Assembly: GCA_902788035.1 (NCBI GenBank)
Contig: CADAIL010000007.1
Span: forward strand, 128,908-192,907
Origin: an uncultured Lachnospiraceae bacterium
Lineage (GTDB): Bacteria > Bacillota > Clostridia > Lachnospirales > Lachnospiraceae
Reading direction: 5' to 3'
DNA length: 64,000 nt
The notes under the pieces are model-generated. The model searched no databases, had not been told where the DNA came from, and saw only the letters and a list, made by a program, of their open reading frames with translations. Shown here one piece after another: positions 1 to 8,928 of the stretch (its first letter is position 1; every line of letters begins with the position of its first letter). The position numbers and the translations under genes were made by a program.

Positions 1-3000
1 TAGACCATGTGTGAAATGTGGCGGCCGATCGTATTGTAGGTCAGCGTCGGGGAATCCGCCTGCTGGCCGACGATCTCGCCGTAAGGCACAAGGCCGAGCT
101 TGATGAGGGCCTGGAAGCCGTTGCACACGCCGAGCGCAAGACCGTCGCGCTCACCAAGCAGTTTCATGACCGCTTCCTTGATGGCAGCATTCTGGAACGC
201 TGTCGCGAAGAATTTCGCGGAGCCGTCCGGCTCATCGCCCGCGGAGAATCCGCCTGGGAACATGATGATCTGAGCCTGCTCGATCTGCTTCTCGAATTCC
301 TTCACTGACTCACGGATATCCTCGGCAGTTAGGTTCTTAAATACAGTCGTGGTGACCGTTGCGCCCGCGCGCTCGAATGCCTTGGTGGAATCATACTCGC
401 AGTTGGTGCCCGGCATGACCGGAATGAATACGTGTGGTTTTGCCACTTTGTTCTTGCAAATGTATACACTTCCGCCGTCATAGACATTGGATTCGACTTC
501 TGACTTGTCGTCTGTCGTGCGTGTCTTGAAGACTCCTTCAAGCGTACTCATCCAGCTGCCGAGAGCTTCGTCGAGAGAGATGGCAGCGTTGCCGTAACGG
601 AATGTGTCGTCAGCTGTAACTTCACCGATCACCCTGTAGGAGGATACAAGATTTCCGACCTGACCGTCAGCCACCTCAACGAGGAGGTCACCGTATGCCG
701 GTGAGAAGAAATCTCTCGGGTCGAGATCGTGCTCGATCTTGACGCCAAACCTGTTGCCGAACGCCATCTTGCTGACCGCCTCCGCTATGCCGTGGCGTTC
801 CAGCGCATAGGCGGAGATAATGCGGCCGGCCTTCATGTCCTCGCGGACTTTTGCGTATACATCGAGAATTTCGTCATAGACCGGGAGCTGATATTCATCG
901 CGCGGCACACGGATCCAGACGATCTTATTTCCGGCTCTCTTGAATTCCGGTGTGACCATATCGCCGAGTTTAGCTACATCGACCGCGAAGGATACGAGTG
1001 TCGGCGGAACGTCAATGTGTTCAAATGTACCCGACATGGAATCCTTGCCGCCAATCGACGGAAGGCCGAAGCCGATCTGGGCAGCATAAGCGCCGAGAAG
1101 AGCTGCAAATGGCTGACTCCAACGGGAAGGATCCTCTGTCATCCTGCGGAAATACTCCTGGAATGTGAAGCGGATCTTCGATACGTCGCCGCCCGCTGCA
1201 GCGATCTTGGCAACAGATGTTGTGACAGCCCAAGCTGCACCGTGATACGGGCTCCACTTCATAAGGTACGGATCATAGCCGTAGCTCATGAGGGTGACAG
1301 TCTCTGTCTTTCCGTCAAGGACCGGAACCTTGGCCGCCATGGCCTGTGTCTCTGTCAGCTGATACTGACCGCCGTACGGCATGGTGACAGTCCCCGCTCC
1401 GATCGAAGCGTCAAATCTCTCGACGAGACCTCTCTGCGAGCAGACGTTGAGGTCAGCGAGGGTGTTTAGCCATGTATTCCTGATGCCCTCAGAGTCATTG
1501 ACATCGGACGGAACGAACGGATTCTGATTCAGCTCGCTGTCAGCAAAGTTCGGAACGTCAACTTTGACGGATGCCTCCTGATGAGCTCCGTTGGTATCAA
1601 GGAAATCGCGGGAGATATCGACAATTGTCTTTCCCCTCCAATGCATGACAAGTCTCGGGGACTTCGTGACTGTGGCCACGATGACCGATTCGAGATTTTC
1701 CTCATGGGCATATTCCATGAACTGCTTTGCGTCCTTCTTATCGACAACAACAGCCATTCTCTCCTGAGACTCGGAGATGGCAATTTCCGTGCCGTCGAGA
1801 CCGGCATATTTCTTCGGGACCTTGTCAAGATCAATATCAAGTCCTCTTGCGAGCTCGCCGATTGCAACCGATACACCGCCGGCGCCGAAGTCGTTGCACT
1901 TCTTGATCAGATGGGCGGCATCCGTCCTTCTGAAAAGCCTCTGCAGCTTGCGCTCTGTCGGCGCGTTGCCCTTCTGGACCTCAGCGCCGCATACCAGTGT
2001 GGATTCTTCTGTGTGTACCTTTGAGGATCCGGTCGCGCCGCCGATACCGTCGCGGCCTGTGCGTCCGCCGAGGAGGATGATAACATCGCCCGGGTCGGAA
2101 TTCTCGCGGATGACAGCAGATCTCGGAGCTGCCGCTATGACTGCGCCGATCTCCATACGCTTCGCGACATAATCCGGATGGTAGATTTCTTTTACAAGAC
2201 CTGTGGCAAGACCGATCTGGTTACCATAGGAGCTGTAACCGTGGGCTGCCTCCTGAACAATCTTCTTCTGCGGGAGCTTGCCCTTCAGTGTCTCGGACTG
2301 CGGACGAGTCGGGTCGGCTGCGCCGGTCACGCGCATTGCCTGGTAGACATAAGTTCTTCCTGAGAGCGGGTCGCGAATCGCGCCGCCGAGGCAGGTAGCC
2401 GCGCCGCCGAACGGCTCAATCTCTGTCGGATGATTGTGGGTCTCATTCTTGAAATTGATGAGCCACTCCTCTTCTTTCCCATCGACATCGACCGGAACAA
2501 CGATGGAGCATGCGTTGATCTCATCAGATTCTTCCTGATCGTCAAGTTTTCCTTCCGCCTTCAGCTTCTTGGCTCCGAGGAGTGCAAGATCCATCAGGCA
2601 GACGAACTTGTCGCTTCTTCCGGCATAGAGAGCATCGCGGTCAGCCAGATACTGTTTGAAAGTATCCTCAAGAGGCTTCTTCATGTCGCCCTCGCCGAAC
2701 TCAACATCTTTAAGTTCTGTCTGGAACGTTGTGTGGCGGCAGTGGTCGGACCAGTATGTGTCGAGGACACGGATCTCCGTGATTGTGGGGTTGCGCTTCT
2801 CCTCGTCCTTGAAATATTTGCGAATGAACTTGAAATCCGCGAATGTCATCGCAAGATTCAGGGAATTATACAGCTCCTCGAGCTCAGTGAGATTCATGGA
2901 GCGGAAATTTGTAAAAATCTGAACATCCTCAGGCTCCGGATAGACAGCAGCGAGTGTCTCCGGCACGGTCTCATCCGTCTGACGGGAGTCGACCGGATTG

Positions 3001-3416
3001 ATTCTGTCCTTCACGAACTTCTCAAAGTCCTCATCGGAGATCTCACCGATGAGCATATAGGTCGTCGCGGAATGGACACGGGCATTCTCCTTCTCATTCA
3101 GGAAGCGGATGCACTGCTCTGCGGAGTCCGCTCTCTGGTCGAACTGGCCCGGCAGGTACTCGACGGAAAAGACGCGGTGCGGTCTCTCCTCCTCCGGGAG
3201 CTGTCCTTCATAAATATCATCTACGGGCGGCTCCGCGAACACAGTGCGCGCAGCCTTCTCAAATGTCTCATCTGTTATATCTTCTACATCATAGCGGATA
3301 AAGACCCTCACATCCTCCACACCTTCCATGTGCAGATAATGCTTTGCTTCGTGCAGCAGATCGTGTGCCTGGACGGCGAATTCAGGCTTCTTCTCCACGT
3401 AAACTCTTCTGACCAT
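1..3416 (-). CDS. purL: Phosphoribosylformylglycinamidine synthase, single-chain PurL (3' end outside window)
   Basis: Catalyses the ATP- and glutamine-dependent conversion of FGAR to FGAM in purine biosynthesis, in the cytosol. About 1138 codons are visible, starting MVRRVYVEKKPEF, and the frame runs off the left edge without a stop. Recognisable parts in order are the synthase core (DTYWSDHCRHTTF, ETHNHPTEIEPFGGAATC, GGRTGRDGIGGATG, NDFGAGGVSVAIGELARG, LPSIGGKDSMSG) and the start of the C-terminal glutaminase domain, with PGTNCEYDS, MFPGGFSAGDEPDG and the nucleophile Cys in GVCNGFQ near residue 1107. This fused synthase-glutaminase order is the long form typical of Clostridia. The start is set by an AGGAGGAGA site at 3421-3429. 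No purine riboswitch was recognised upstream. Confidence 0.96.
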   Translation of the reverse strand, partial: MVRRVYVEKKPEFAVQAHDLLHEAKHYLHMEGVEDVRVFIRYDVEDITDETFEKAARTVFAEPPVDDIYEGQLPEEERPHRVFSVEYLPGQFDQRADSAEQCIRFLNEKENARVHSATTYMLIGEISDEDFEKFVKDRINPVDSRQTDETVPETLAAVYPEPEDVQIFTNFRSMNLTELEELYNSLNLAMTFADFKFIRKYFKDEEKRNPTITEIRVLDTYWSDHCRHTTFQTELKDVEFGEGDMKKPLEDTFKQYLADRDALYAGRSDKFVCLMDLALLGAKKLKAEGKLDDQEESDEINACSIVVPVDVDGKEEEWLINFKNETHNHPTEIEPFGGAATCLGGAIRDPLSGRTYVYQAMRVTGAADPTRPQSETLKGKLPQKKIVQEAAHGYSSYGNQIGLATGLVKEIYHPDYVAKRMEIGAVIAAAPRSAVIRENSDPGDVIILLGGRTGRDGIGGATGSSKVHTEESTLVCGAEVQKGNAPTERKLQRLFRRTDAAHLIKKCNDFGAGGVSVAIGELARGLDIDLDKVPKKYAGLDGTEIAISESQERMAVVVDKKDAKQFMEYAHEENLESVIVATVTKSPRLVMHWRGKTIVDISRDFLDTNGAHQEASVKVDVPNFADSELNQNPFVPSDVNDSEGIRNTWLNTLADLNVCSQRGLVERFDASIGAGTVTMPYGGQYQLTETQAMAAKVPVLDGKTETVTLMSYGYDPYLMKWSPYHGAAWAVTTSVAKIAAAGGDVSKIRFTFQEYFRRMTEDPSRWSQPFAALLGAYAAQIGFGLPSIGGKDSMSGTFEHIDVPPTLVSFAVDVAKLGDMVTPEFKRAGNKIVWIRVPRDEYQLPVYDEILDVYAKVREDMKAGRIISAYALERHGIAEAVSKMAFGNRFGVKIEHDLDPRDFFSPAYGDLLVEVADGQVGNLVSSYRVIGEVTADDTFRYGNAAISLDEALGSWMSTLEGVFKTRTTDDKSEVESNVYDGGSVYICKNKVAKPHVFIPVMPGTNCEYDSTKAFERAGATVTTTVFKNLTAEDIRESVKEFEKQIEQAQIIMFPGGFSAGDEPDGSAKFFATAFQNAAIKEAVMKLLGERDGLALGVCNGFQALIKLGLVPYGEIVGQQADSPTLTYNTIGRHISHMV

Positions 3417-3587
3417 TTTGTCTCCTCCTGATTTCAGTTGTGTGTGTATGTGTCTCGGGGATATGTTTGTGTCCCCTTGAGGCTCTGGTGATTCACTCGC
3501 TCCTTTGGAGCGGGAAAAAGTGTTATTGATTCGCTTGCTTCTTTGAAACGGAACTATCGTTTCATAACACATGAAATATTCCATTTA

Positions 3588-3617
3588 TATATAACACAAG
3601 CTTCTCTTATTTGGCAA
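3588..3617 (-). promoter_or_regulatory. Candidate purL promoter
   Basis: On the minus strand a TTGCCA (-35, 3612-3617) is followed after 18 bases by TATATA (-10, 3588-3593). It would give a leader of about 165 nt before purL. The match is moderate and the leader has only weak local hairpins. Confidence 0.4.
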
Positions 3618-3760
3618 ATAGATTATCCCGGCACCCACCGGTCCTTTTATGTTGCATTTACACAAGATACGTACTCTATTAGCAAACTCTTGATGAAGGC
3701 GAGATTGGCAAAAGGCAACTAATCTGTCTTTATCTTGCCAAATCTGCTGCCTTAGTCGTA

Positions 3761-4315
3761 GACCCGATGAAACCCCCTAGGACCAAAGGCAGCAAAAGTG
3801 CCTCAGAAGCAGGATTTTGCTGCCTCCGCCGAAGCCCCGATGAAACTCACTTTGGTCTAAGGCAGCAATCTCGCCTCAAAAGCAGGATTTTGCTGCTTCT
3901 GCCTGAGACCCGATGAAACTCACTTTGGTCTAAGGCAGCAATCTCCTTCTGACTGAGACCCGATGAAACTCACTTTGGTCAAAGGCAGCAAACATGCTCA
4001 AGAAGCAGGATTTTGCTGCTTCTGCCTGAGACCCGATGAAATTCACTTTGGTCAAAGGCAGCAAACATGCTCAAGAAGCAGGATTTTGCTGCTTCTGCCT
4101 GAGACCCGATGAAACTCACTTTGGTCTAAGGCAGCAATCTCGCCTCAGAAGCAGGATTTTGCTGCTTCTGCCTTGGACCCGATAAATTCACTTTGGTCTA
4201 AGGCAGCAATCTCGCCTCAAAAGCAGGATTTTGCTGCTTCTGCCTGAGACCCGATGAAACTCACTTTGGTCTAAGGCAGCAATCTCCAGAGACAGGATTT
4301 TGCTGCTTCTGGCAA
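3761..4315. repeat. Tandem array of eight 73-bp repeats
   Basis: The marker GACCCGATGA (or a close variant) starts at 3761, 3834, 3907, 3957, 4030, 4103, 4176 and 4248. Spacing is 73, 73, 50, 73, 73, 73 and 72 bp, so one unit is shortened by 23 bp. Each full unit holds a perfect 8-bp stem AGAAGCAG/CTGCTTCT around a 7-base loop, and a second weaker arm pair AGACC/GGTCT around the marker. The array lies between the end of the helicase gene and the promoter of purL, both on the minus strand. No protein-coding frame is supported. The remaining intergenic DNA (3430-3760, 4316-4464) shows only the purL promoter and a short 21-bp repeat. Confidence 0.92.
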
Positions 4316-4374
4316 AATCTCACAATGATTAAGTGTAACTCCAGCGCAAGTATGAAGGACAAATCCATCTATGG

Positions 4375-4437
4375 CAAGTCCACACATCGCCAGAACAAGT
4401 CCACACATCACCAGAATAAGTCCACACACCACTCCAG
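4375..4437. repeat. Three-copy 21-bp direct repeat
   Basis: Units starting CAAGTCCACACATC (third copy TAAGTCCACACACC) begin at 4375, 4396 and 4417, just beyond the stop codon of the helicase gene. The period is an exact 21 bp. No function is visible. Confidence 0.8.
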
Positions 4438-4464
4438 GACCAGATCACACCGCTCCAAAGCCAA

Positions 4465-7053
4465 TCAAACACCCTCCCAGAACCTATCCAGCACCGCCCT
4501 CACCTGGTCCACCTTGCACGGCACGTACTCCGTCCACTCACGCGGGAACATGCGAAGGCAGTCCGCAGTCAGGAACCTGTCATCGAGGAGCACAATGACG
4601 CCCCGGTCCTGATCGGTTCGAATTACCCTGCCGGCCGACTGCAGCACCTTGTTCATGCCTGGGTAAAGATAGGCGTAGTTAAATCCGTCCCCTGTCTTCT
4701 CCTCATAGTAGGTCCGAAGGAGCTCAGTCCGCGTGCCGACCTGGGGCAGCCCGCATCCGACCACGATCGCGCCGATGAGCCGTGACCCGACTAGGTCGAT
4801 TCCCTCCGCGAACACACCGCCCATCACGCAGAAACCGACCATGGTCATCTCCGGATCCTCATAAAAATTTTCCAGGAAGATTTCTCTGTCCATCTCATTC
4901 ATGTAACGGCTCTGTGCGACCCAGTTGATATCCGCTTCATCGAACTCGGTACGATAAATTGAAAGCACATCAGTCATGAACTTATATGACGGGAAAAAGG
5001 CCATATAATTTCCCCGTCTTGCCATGGCCGTGTCGTGAATATACCTCGCGATCTTCCGGTACATGGAAGCGCCGCGGCTCCTATACCTTGTGCTGACATC
5101 GCTGCCTACGATGACAACTTTCTGTTCGCTTGCAAATGGGCTCCTCGCGTAGACCGCATACGTCTCCTCCCGGGTCGTAAAAAGCTTCTTATAGTAGTCT
5201 ACCGGCAGCAGTGTTGCAGAGAAAAAGACCGCGCTCCTGCCCCGATCTATCATGCTCTGCAGGTTTCTTGCAGGGTTTACGCAGAAAAGATTCAGGGAGA
5301 GATGTTCTTCCTCATTGAAGTCCGCATAAACCACGTAATCATCATCCATCCCCTCGAAAATGGAAACGAAATCTGATATCTCAAAATAGAAATCCAGAAG
5401 CTCTTCCCTGAAAGAGGCGTCCCTATGCTCCCTGAACAGGATCTGCAGTTCACCGAACGCCCGCAGGGCTTCATTCTGGATCCGCCCCAGAACTGTGCTG
5501 TCCGTGAGGACAAGATATGGATTTCTGCCATCCACTAAGAGAAGTTCCTTTTTTATGGCCAGAAGCTCCTTGTTGAGCCTTTCGAGCGCGCTCGCTGCCG
5601 AACGGCTGACATTCTTCACAACCTTTTTGGCCGCAAGTACATCCTCCTTCACGATACCGGCAGAATACATCTCTCTGGCACGATCGACCAGATTGTGGGC
5701 TTCATCGACAAGAAATATGTAGTCACCCTTCTTTCCCTCTCCGAAAAATCTGCGAAGATGGGCTTTCGGATCAAATGCGTAATTATAATCGCACAGGACC
5801 GCGTCACACCAGCTGGCCACGTCGAGACCCATTTCAAACGGGCAGACATTCCACTCTTTAGCCTGAGTCAAAATCACATCGCGGTCAAAATAGTCCTTCT
5901 TTTCAAGCAGATCAAATACCGCGTCGTTTACACGGTCAAAATGCCCTCTGGCATACGGACAGTCATCCGGATTGCATGACGGCTCATTCATCGGACATAT
6001 CTTCTCCTTGGATGTGAGCACGATCGTCTTCATAAGAAGACCTCTGTCCGCAAGAATACGGAATGCCTCCGCCCCCACTGTCAGCGTCTGGTTTTTAGCC
6101 GTCAGATAGAAAATCATATCCGCGTATCCCTGACCTACAGCCCGGACTGAGGGATAAACGACCGACAGAGTCTTTCCGACACCGGTAGGTGCCATGAGGA
6201 AAAGTTCCTGCTTACCGAGAATTGTGCGATAGACCGACGAAACGAGGTTTTTCTGACCGGTTCTGTACTCAAAGGGAAAGGTGAGTGGTCCCATAGAGGC
6301 ATCTCTCTTTCTCTTATGCTCTATGTGATGACGGCACCATAAAGAGTAGCGCTCCACAATAGAATCAAACCAGGCAAGCAGTTCTTCCCTGCCGTAGTCG
6401 GAGTCAAACATGTTGATCCTGTCATCGTGTTCAAGGTCAACATAGGTCATGCGCACGCCGATGCGTTCGCGGTTGTGCTCCGGCTCTGTATCATCCGGCA
6501 GAGAATCATCCCATGCGGCAAAATCCGTGAGAAATAGAATAGCCGCATAGCACTTTGCCTGAGCCAGATGGACTTCCTGAGGTTCAGTCAGTTCCCGGAC
6601 GTCCATATAGATTCCTTTTATCTCATCAACACAGAGTCTCGGTCTGTCATCACAGAGCCTTGGTCTATCATCACAGAGCCCCGGTCTGTCATCATCCCCT
6701 TCCGCGTCTTTATCCATATAAATCGTATCTTCGGAAATCGTGTCATTGACATATGCTTCGGATTTTGACGGGTGTGCATCCGTAAAAATCCCGTCCGCCC
6801 TTCCCTCAACACGCAGCACAAAATCGCCGCGGTCCGTCTCCATAACGAGCGGTACCTCGGCACGGTAATCACCTGCTTTTCCTTTCTGGATCTTCCTGTG
6901 AACCCGTCCGCCCGCCAGCATAGCCTCCGGATCGACCCCGCTGCCGGTCCGGTTATCGATGTCACCGCTCCTCAGAATAAACTCCACCAGAGAGCGGACG
7001 GAGATCCGGATCAGTTCCGGCTCTGTACTCACAATATCTTTCTTTTCACTCAT
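4465..7053 (-). CDS. Rad3/DinG-family Fe-S DNA helicase with PD-(D/E)XK-like N-terminal domain
   Basis: 862 aa superfamily 2 helicase, expected to unwind DNA with ATP. The Walker A motif MAPTGVGKT is near residue 288, the DEAH box VDEAHNLVD near 449, the SATLLP segment and [10 protein letters not shown] follow, and motif [11 protein letters not shown] is near 806. Cysteines in [17 protein letters not shown] and NVCPFEM (about 350-402) match the Fe-S cluster region of XPD/DinG proteins. Residues 45-170 look like a RecB-type nuclease fold: VEGRADGI (82-89), VDEIKG (142-147) and QAKCYA. A triple DDRPxLC repeat (residues 121-141) sits between the RADG and DEIK elements. It may act in DNA repair. 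Its physiological role is not established here, and nuclease activity is inferred. Confidence 0.88.
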   Translation of the reverse strand: MSEKKDIVSTEPELIRISVRSLVEFILRSGDIDNRTGSGVDPEAMLAGGRVHRKIQKGKAGDYRAEVPLVMETDRGDFVLRVEGRADGIFTDAHPSKSEAYVNDTISEDTIYMDKDAEGDDDRPGLCDDRPRLCDDRPRLCVDEIKGIYMDVRELTEPQEVHLAQAKCYAAILFLTDFAAWDDSLPDDTEPEHNRERIGVRMTYVDLEHDDRINMFDSDYGREELLAWFDSIVERYSLWCRHHIEHKRKRDASMGPLTFPFEYRTGQKNLVSSVYRTILGKQELFLMAPTGVGKTLSVVYPSVRAVGQGYADMIFYLTAKNQTLTVGAEAFRILADRGLLMKTIVLTSKEKICPMNEPSCNPDDCPYARGHFDRVNDAVFDLLEKKDYFDRDVILTQAKEWNVCPFEMGLDVASWCDAVLCDYNYAFDPKAHLRRFFGEGKKGDYIFLVDEAHNLVDRAREMYSAGIVKEDVLAAKKVVKNVSRSAASALERLNKELLAIKKELLLVDGRNPYLVLTDSTVLGRIQNEALRAFGELQILFREHRDASFREELLDFYFEISDFVSIFEGMDDDYVVYADFNEEEHLSLNLFCVNPARNLQSMIDRGRSAVFFSATLLPVDYYKKLFTTREETYAVYARSPFASEQKVVIVGSDVSTRYRSRGASMYRKIARYIHDTAMARRGNYMAFFPSYKFMTDVLSIYRTEFDEADINWVAQSRYMNEMDREIFLENFYEDPEMTMVGFCVMGGVFAEGIDLVGSRLIGAIVVGCGLPQVGTRTELLRTYYEEKTGDGFNYAYLYPGMNKVLQSAGRVIRTDQDRGVIVLLDDRFLTADCLRMFPREWTEYVPCKVDQVRAVLDRFWEGV
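6631..6693 (-). repeat. In-frame 21-bp x3 minisatellite in the helicase gene
   Basis: Three units starting ACAGAG (plus strand) at 6631, 6652 and 6673 encode consecutive [21 protein letters not shown] heptapeptides. They interrupt the nuclease-like domain just before its predicted DEIK motif. Confidence 0.85.
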
Positions 7054-7059
7054 GCGATT

Positions 7060-7065
7060 ATTATA
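7060..7065 (-). promoter_or_regulatory. Candidate -10 element placing transcription start at the helicase ATG
   Basis: A perfect TATAAT lies six bases before the ATG at 7053. No convincing Shine-Dalgarno site precedes that ATG. The geometry suggests a leaderless or nearly leaderless mRNA. The -35 is weak. Confidence 0.4.
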
Positions 7066-7076
7066 ACATCTTTTAG

Positions 7077-7105
7077 TTGTTTTTTACGGCACAAGGGGTT
7101 AATAT
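7077..7105 (+). promoter_or_regulatory. Candidate xpt promoter
   Basis: TTGTTT (7077-7082), a 17-base spacer and TAATAT (7100-7105) precede xpt. It is divergent from the helicase promoter. The leader would be about 40 nt, too short for a purine riboswitch, and none was seen. Confidence 0.5.
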
Positions 7106-7152
7106 TGGAATATCTTTCCTATACGAATCATTTTATGAAATGGAGGACTTAT

Positions 7153-7734
7153 ATGAAGGCACTCGAAGAGAGAATTCTGAAAGACGGTCAGGTACGTCCG
7201 GGCCACATCCTGAAAGTAGACAGTTTTCTGAATCACCAGATGGATATCCCGTTCATTAACGAGATCGGCAAAGAATTTAAGCGCGTGTTCGCTGACAGAC
7301 AGGTGGATAAGATTCTCACGATCGAGGCATCCGGCATCGGCATCGCCTGCATAACCGCCCAGTACTTCGGCGTTCCTGTGGTATTTGCCAAGAAAGCCCA
7401 GAGCATCAACCTGGACGGGGATCAGTACACCGCCAAGGTCCAGTCCTACACCCACAATAAGACGTATGACGTCATCCTCACAAAGAAATATCTCTCAGAG
7501 GGCGAGCATGTCCTCGTCATCGATGATTTTCTTGCAAATGGCTGCGCCGCCCGCGGTCTCATTGAAATCATCGAAGAATCCGGCGCAATTCTTGAAGGCG
7601 TCGGCATCGTCATTGAGAAGGGCTTCCAGGAGGGCGGCAAGGATCTCCGTGCCCGCGGAATCAATCTGAAGTCTCTCGCGATCATTAAATCCATGTCAGA
7701 TGATGGGCTTGAGTTCGAGGAGCTTGATTATTAA
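7153..7734 (+). CDS. xpt: Xanthine phosphoribosyltransferase
   Basis: Salvages xanthine to XMP using PRPP. The product is 193 aa, the usual length of Xpt, with the N-terminus [13 protein letters not shown] and the PRPP-binding loop [11 protein letters not shown] near residues 120-130, plus the EASGIG segment. The ATG at 7153 is preceded by GGAGG at 7142-7146. The frame stays open farther upstream, but that part overlaps the helicase gene antisense and has no family similarity. The gene stands alone, transcribed away from the helicase gene and ending at a strong hairpin. It adds a salvage route to the purL-encoded de novo pathway nearby. Confidence 0.95.
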   Translation: MKALEERILKDGQVRPGHILKVDSFLNHQMDIPFINEIGKEFKRVFADRQVDKILTIEASGIGIACITAQYFGVPVVFAKKAQSINLDGDQYTAKVQSYTHNKTYDVILTKKYLSEGEHVLVIDDFLANGCAARGLIEIIEESGAILEGVGIVIEKGFQEGGKDLRARGINLKSLAIIKSMSDDGLEFEELDY

Positions 7735-7844
7735 GCGACGTCTCACTCCCCACCTGCCGACATCGGCAGGTAAAAATCCAAAATGAAAGAAATTGCGCTT
7801 TTTCAGCGCTTGAAACGTCTTTAGTATTAATTCAGACAGCAGAA

Positions 7845-7919
7845 AGAGGCTGTTGCAGCAGATGATATCTCCGCTTATTGAAGCGTTGATACACCTTACT
7901 GCGACAGCCTCTGTTTTTT
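7845..7919 (+). terminator. Terminator after xpt (family B palindrome)
   Basis: AGAGGCTGTTGCAG (7845-7858) pairs with CTGCGACAGCCTCT (7899-7912), followed by GTTTTTT. A small inner stem CGCTT/AAGCG lies in the loop. The arms match the GGCTGTCGCA motif seen at several other gene ends in the window. Confidence 0.8.
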
Positions 7920-7990
7920 ATCGAACAGGATTTTTCGCTCTCCTATACAATAAGACTTTTCAATTTTCTCTGTCGGCAGAACTATAAAAA

Positions 7991-8908
7991 TTACTTCCGA
8001 GACTTTCTGAGGCTCACCTTCCGGTCCGTCTTATCCCCCTTGACCTGCAGCTCCGGTATGCTGTCAATGAACTTGTACAGCTGGCTGTAGCCGTAGAGCT
8101 TGACATTGAAGCCCCGGTGCCTCCGCCTGATTTCCTGTCCAAGCGTTGCCAGAGCGATCGGCTTAGCTCTCTTTGACACGATCTCGACAATATCCGCGAT
8201 GACCATCTCCTCGTCAGTCTTCTCTTCCCGGAGGCTGACCGTCACCTGATTATTAGCCTTGGTGACCTCGATTGCCGGCATGTCCTCAAGGAACTTGGAA
8301 AGCTGGCTGTAGCCGAATGTACGGATATCGAAATCCGGGTACTTGTTCTGCAGCTTACTCCCGATCTCACCTGAGCCTGTGATCTTCCCCTTGTTATCAT
8401 TCATCGTAATGATATTGATGATATCTGCCTCGATGGCCTCCTTATCCGTCGCGCTGACATTCTGCTCGGTCTCGACCAGATTTTCAAGCTCAGTAAAAAT
8501 CGTGCAGGCCGCGCGGAACGAATCCGGCGTCTTCTTCTCTCCCATGCCGATGACGATCTTGCCGGACTCTCTCAGGCGGCTTGCCAGTCTGGTAAAATCA
8601 CTGTCGGAGGAGACGATGCAGAAGCCATCCACATTAGACGTATAGAGAAGATCCATCGCATCGATGATGAGGGCTGAATCCGTCGCGTTCTTACCGCTGG
8701 TGTTGGAGAACTGTTGGATCGGTATGATGGATTTTTCCAGGAGCTTCTCGCTCCAGCGCGCGTTGAGCTGGGACGTGAAGTCACCGTAGATACGTCTGTA
8801 GGTGATAATACCATACTGGGACAGCTCATCGAAAATGCCGTTCAGATATTTGGAGGACACATTGTCCGAATCAATCAGAAGGGCAAGTTTTCTGTCTTCT
8901 GTTTCCAT
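7991..8908 (-). CDS. NYN (PIN-like) nuclease-domain protein with two LOTUS/OST-HTH domains
   Basis: 305 aa. The N-terminal part (about 1-145) is an NYN domain of the PIN-like nuclease fold, with acidic motifs LLIDSDNVS, NATDSALIIDAMDLLY and IVSSDSDFTRLASRLRE that would bind metal. Two similar C-terminal modules (about 155-228 and 232-302) share GxxLxxKYPDFDIRTFGYSQLSKFLED and GQEIRRRHRGFNVKLYGYSQLYKFID patterns, typical of LOTUS/OST-HTH RNA-binding domains. A ribonuclease or RNA-binding role is inferred from the family. It lies 20 bp downstream of the UDP-sugar pyrophosphorylase gene and is probably cotranscribed. A site AGAAAGGA precedes the ATG. Confidence 0.88.
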   Translation of the reverse strand: METEDRKLALLIDSDNVSSKYLNGIFDELSQYGIITYRRIYGDFTSQLNARWSEKLLEKSIIPIQQFSNTSGKNATDSALIIDAMDLLYTSNVDGFCIVSSDSDFTRLASRLRESGKIVIGMGEKKTPDSFRAACTIFTELENLVETEQNVSATDKEAIEADIINIITMNDNKGKITGSGEIGSKLQNKYPDFDIRTFGYSQLSKFLEDMPAIEVTKANNQVTVSLREEKTDEEMVIADIVEIVSKRAKPIALATLGQEIRRRHRGFNVKLYGYSQLYKFIDSIPELQVKGDKTDRKVSLRKSRK

Positions 8909-8928
8909 ACTATTCCTTTCTAAAATAC

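Noticed and set aside
2430..3431. 333-codon open frame on the plus strand
   Set aside because: It is fully antisense to conserved PurL sequence and has no ribosome binding site or family.
3761..4315. CRISPR array
   Set aside because: The repeats are 73 bp, adjoin each other and contain no unique spacers. No cas gene is near.
4325..4612. Small plus-strand frames over the 21-bp repeat
   Set aside because: They are created by the repeat and run antisense into the helicase gene. There is no RBS or family.
6772..7152. N-terminal extension of xpt
   Set aside because: The extra codons lie antisense to the helicase gene. The ATG at 7153 has a good RBS and yields the normal Xpt length.
7066..7152. 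Purine riboswitch before xpt
   Set aside because: The leader is only about 40 nt from the predicted start and lacks the conserved purine aptamer core. None was seen before purL either.
7752..7771. ACCTGCCGA-CA-TCGGCAGGT as the xpt terminator
   Set aside because: It is followed by A rather than T on the plus strand. The hairpin at 7845-7919 has the T tract.
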